This document shows positions 6,057-7,017 of a stretch of 7,017 nt of DNA, one piece after another. The position numbers and the translations under genes are program-made. Positions within the stretch are counted from its first letter, which is position 1, and the number at the start of each line of letters is the position of its first letter. The notes beneath the pieces were generated by a model. That model saw only the letters and a list, made by a program, of their open reading frames with translations. It was not told the origin of the DNA and did not search any database. The stretch comes from Aquificaceae bacterium (GTDB lineage: Bacteria > Aquificota > Aquificia > Aquificales > Aquificaceae), in contig WFPT01000112.1 in NCBI GenBank assembly GCA_015487365.1, positions 1 through 7,017 of the forward strand, in the 5' to 3' direction.

Positions 6057-6132
6057 AGGCGCGTAGCTCAGTTGGGAGAGCGCCGCCCTTACAAGGCGGA
6101 GGTCGGGGGTTCGAATCCCCCCGTGCCTACCA
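6057..6132 (+). tRNA. tRNA-Val (anticodon UAC), CCA encoded
   Basis: The 76-nt cloverleaf folds completely. The acceptor pairs AGGCGCG (6057-6063) with CGTGCCT (6122-6128), with one G-U pair. The D stem is GCTC/GAGC, and the anticodon stem CCGCC/GGCGG carries the loop CTTACAA, with TAC at 6090-6092. The variable region is AGGTC and the T stem GGGGG/CCCCC encloses TTCGAAT. The discriminator is A6129, and CCA is genomically encoded (6130-6132). The anticodon UAC reads valine GUA (and GUR) codons. The GC-rich stems suit a thermophile. It is preceded by its own promoter and followed after 5 nt by a coding start. Confidence 0.97.
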
Positions 6133-6137
6133 CCTAA

Positions 6138-7017
6138 ATGGTTTTAAGGAAACCCAACAGGCTCATAAACGAAAAAAGCCCTTACCTTAGACAGCACGCG
6201 CACAACCCCGTTGATTGGTTCCCCTGGTGTGAGGAGGCCTTTGAGAGGGCAAAGAGGGAAGACAAACCTATATTCCTATCCATAGGTTACTCCACTTGTC
6301 ACTGGTGCCACGTTATGGAAAGGGAAAGCTTTGAGGACGAAGAGGTTGCACAGATTTTAAACAAGCACTTTATTCCTATAAAAGTAGATAGGGAGGAAAG
6401 GCCGGATATAGATGCCTTTTACATGGGAGTATGTCAGGCTATGACGGGTAGCGGGGGATGGCCCCTTACGATTATAATGACACCCGACAAAAAGCCCTTC
6501 TTTGCGGGGACCTACTTTCCAAAGGAGAGCTCCTTTGGAAGGGTAGGCCTTAAAGATATACTTTTAAGGATTGTAGAGCTTTGGGAAAAAGAAAGGGATA
6601 AGGTTTTAAGGGTGGCGGAAAATCTAACGAGCTTCCTTGAAGAATCTTTAAAGGGAAGGGGAAGGGGGAAATTGGGTGAGGAAGCCCTTCACAGGGCCTT
6701 TGAAGAGCTTTACAACAGCTTTGACCCAACCTACGGAGGCTTTGGAAGTTCCCCCAAGTTTCCCATCCCCCACAACCTTATGTTTTTGGGGAGGTATTAT
6801 TACAGGTATAAAAGGAAAGAGGCCAAGGAGATGATAGAAAGGACGTTAATGGGGATGAGGATGGGAGGTATCTACGACCAGGTGGGTTTTGGGTTTCACA
6901 GATACTCCACGGACAGGAAGTGGCTTTTACCCCACTTTGAAAAGATGCTCTACGACCAGGCCTTACTTTTGTTGGCCTATACGGAAGCCTATCAAATTAC
7001 AAAAAATGAATTGTTTA
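6138..7017 (+). CDS. Thioredoxin-fold DUF255 protein (YyaL/SPATA20-like), 3' end outside window
   Basis: The frame is open through the right edge, giving 293 residues of a family that is usually over 600. The N-terminal thioredoxin-like domain shows [21 protein letters not shown] (7-27), the C54-H-W-C57 pair in [26 protein letters not shown] (82-92) and GGWPL (106-110). The downstream part has [25 protein letters not shown] and [14 protein letters not shown], which belong to the alpha/alpha-barrel typical of the family. Its biochemical role is not established: thiol chemistry is suggested by CHWC and sugar-isomerase-like folding by the barrel. The ATG lies 5 nt after the tRNA CCA with no SD, so it is probably expressed from the tRNA promoter as a tRNA-mRNA transcript. 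The start matches the family N-terminus. Confidence 0.92.
   Translation, partial: MVLRKPNRLINEKSPYLRQHAHNPVDWFPWCEEAFERAKREDKPIFLSIGYSTCHWCHVMERESFEDEEVAQILNKHFIPIKVDREERPDIDAFYMGVCQAMTGSGGWPLTIIMTPDKKPFFAGTYFPKESSFGRVGLKDILLRIVELWEKERDKVLRVAENLTSFLEESLKGRGRGKLGEEALHRAFEELYNSFDPTYGGFGSSPKFPIPHNLMFLGRYYYRYKRKEAKEMIERTLMGMRMGGIYDQVGFGFHRYSTDRKWLLPHFEKMLYDQALLLLAYTEAYQITKNELF

Noticed and set aside
6058..6132. tRNA starting at GGCGCGT (6058)
   Set aside because: In that register the 7-bp acceptor stem does not pair with CGTGCCT. Starting at A6057 pairs all seven positions.
1..7017. CRISPR array, insertion sequence, prophage or defence island
   Set aside because: I saw no spaced direct repeats, terminal inverted repeats, transposase or integrase motifs, and the window is filled by housekeeping and redox genes.

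Overview
The window looks like a piece of a compact chromosome from a thermophilic bacterium of the Aquificaceae type (Aquifex/Hydrogenobacter/Thermocrinis-like). This is inference from arginine encoded almost only by AGG/AGA, lysine- and glutamate-rich short proteins, near-absent intergenic DNA, and the content: a futalosine-pathway menaquinone gene, an OprP-like porin and anaerobic-type iron-sulfur proteins. I cannot name the species. No phage, transposon, CRISPR array or classical defence genes are visible. Everything from end to end is gene or short regulatory DNA, and no gap reaches 100 bases.

Left block (1-3905, all + strand): the 3' part of signal peptidase I (lepB), then ilvE (branched-chain aminotransferase), mqnC (a radical SAM enzyme of menaquinone synthesis) and an unusual 474-residue protein. 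That protein has the [4Fe-4S] N-terminus of molybdopterin oxidoreductases but a shrunken remainder. The four genes are packed: 5 nt apart, 22 nt overlapping, 1 nt apart. A promoter-like sequence inside the end of lepB would start transcription almost exactly at the ilvE ATG.

Middle block (3906-5543): an outer-membrane porin with its own extended -10 promoter and a strong Shine-Dalgarno (SD) sequence converges on a shortened tsaB (tRNA t6A synthesis) on the - strand. The two stop codons overlap in the bases CTAA, and a 7-bp hairpin sits on the junction.

Right block (5544-7017, + strand): a four-cluster DmsB/HydN-type ferredoxin starts only 19 nt from the divergent tsaB start. Next come a near-consensus promoter, tRNA-Val(UAC) with CCA encoded, and 5 nt later the start of a thioredoxin-fold DUF255 (YyaL/SPATA20-like) protein that runs off the right edge.

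The genes do not form one pathway. mqnC feeds the respiratory quinone pool, and the molybdopterin-oxidoreductase-like protein and the ferredoxin are electron-transfer proteins without a visible catalytic partner. lepB and the porin concern the envelope; tsaB and the tRNA concern translation. The points most worth a second look are the reduced molybdopterin-oxidoreductase-like protein tied to mqnC, the repeated pattern of very short or absent 5' leaders (ilvE, ferredoxin, DUF255 gene, tRNA), and the two competing porin starts. I did not see a clear new multi-gene system.
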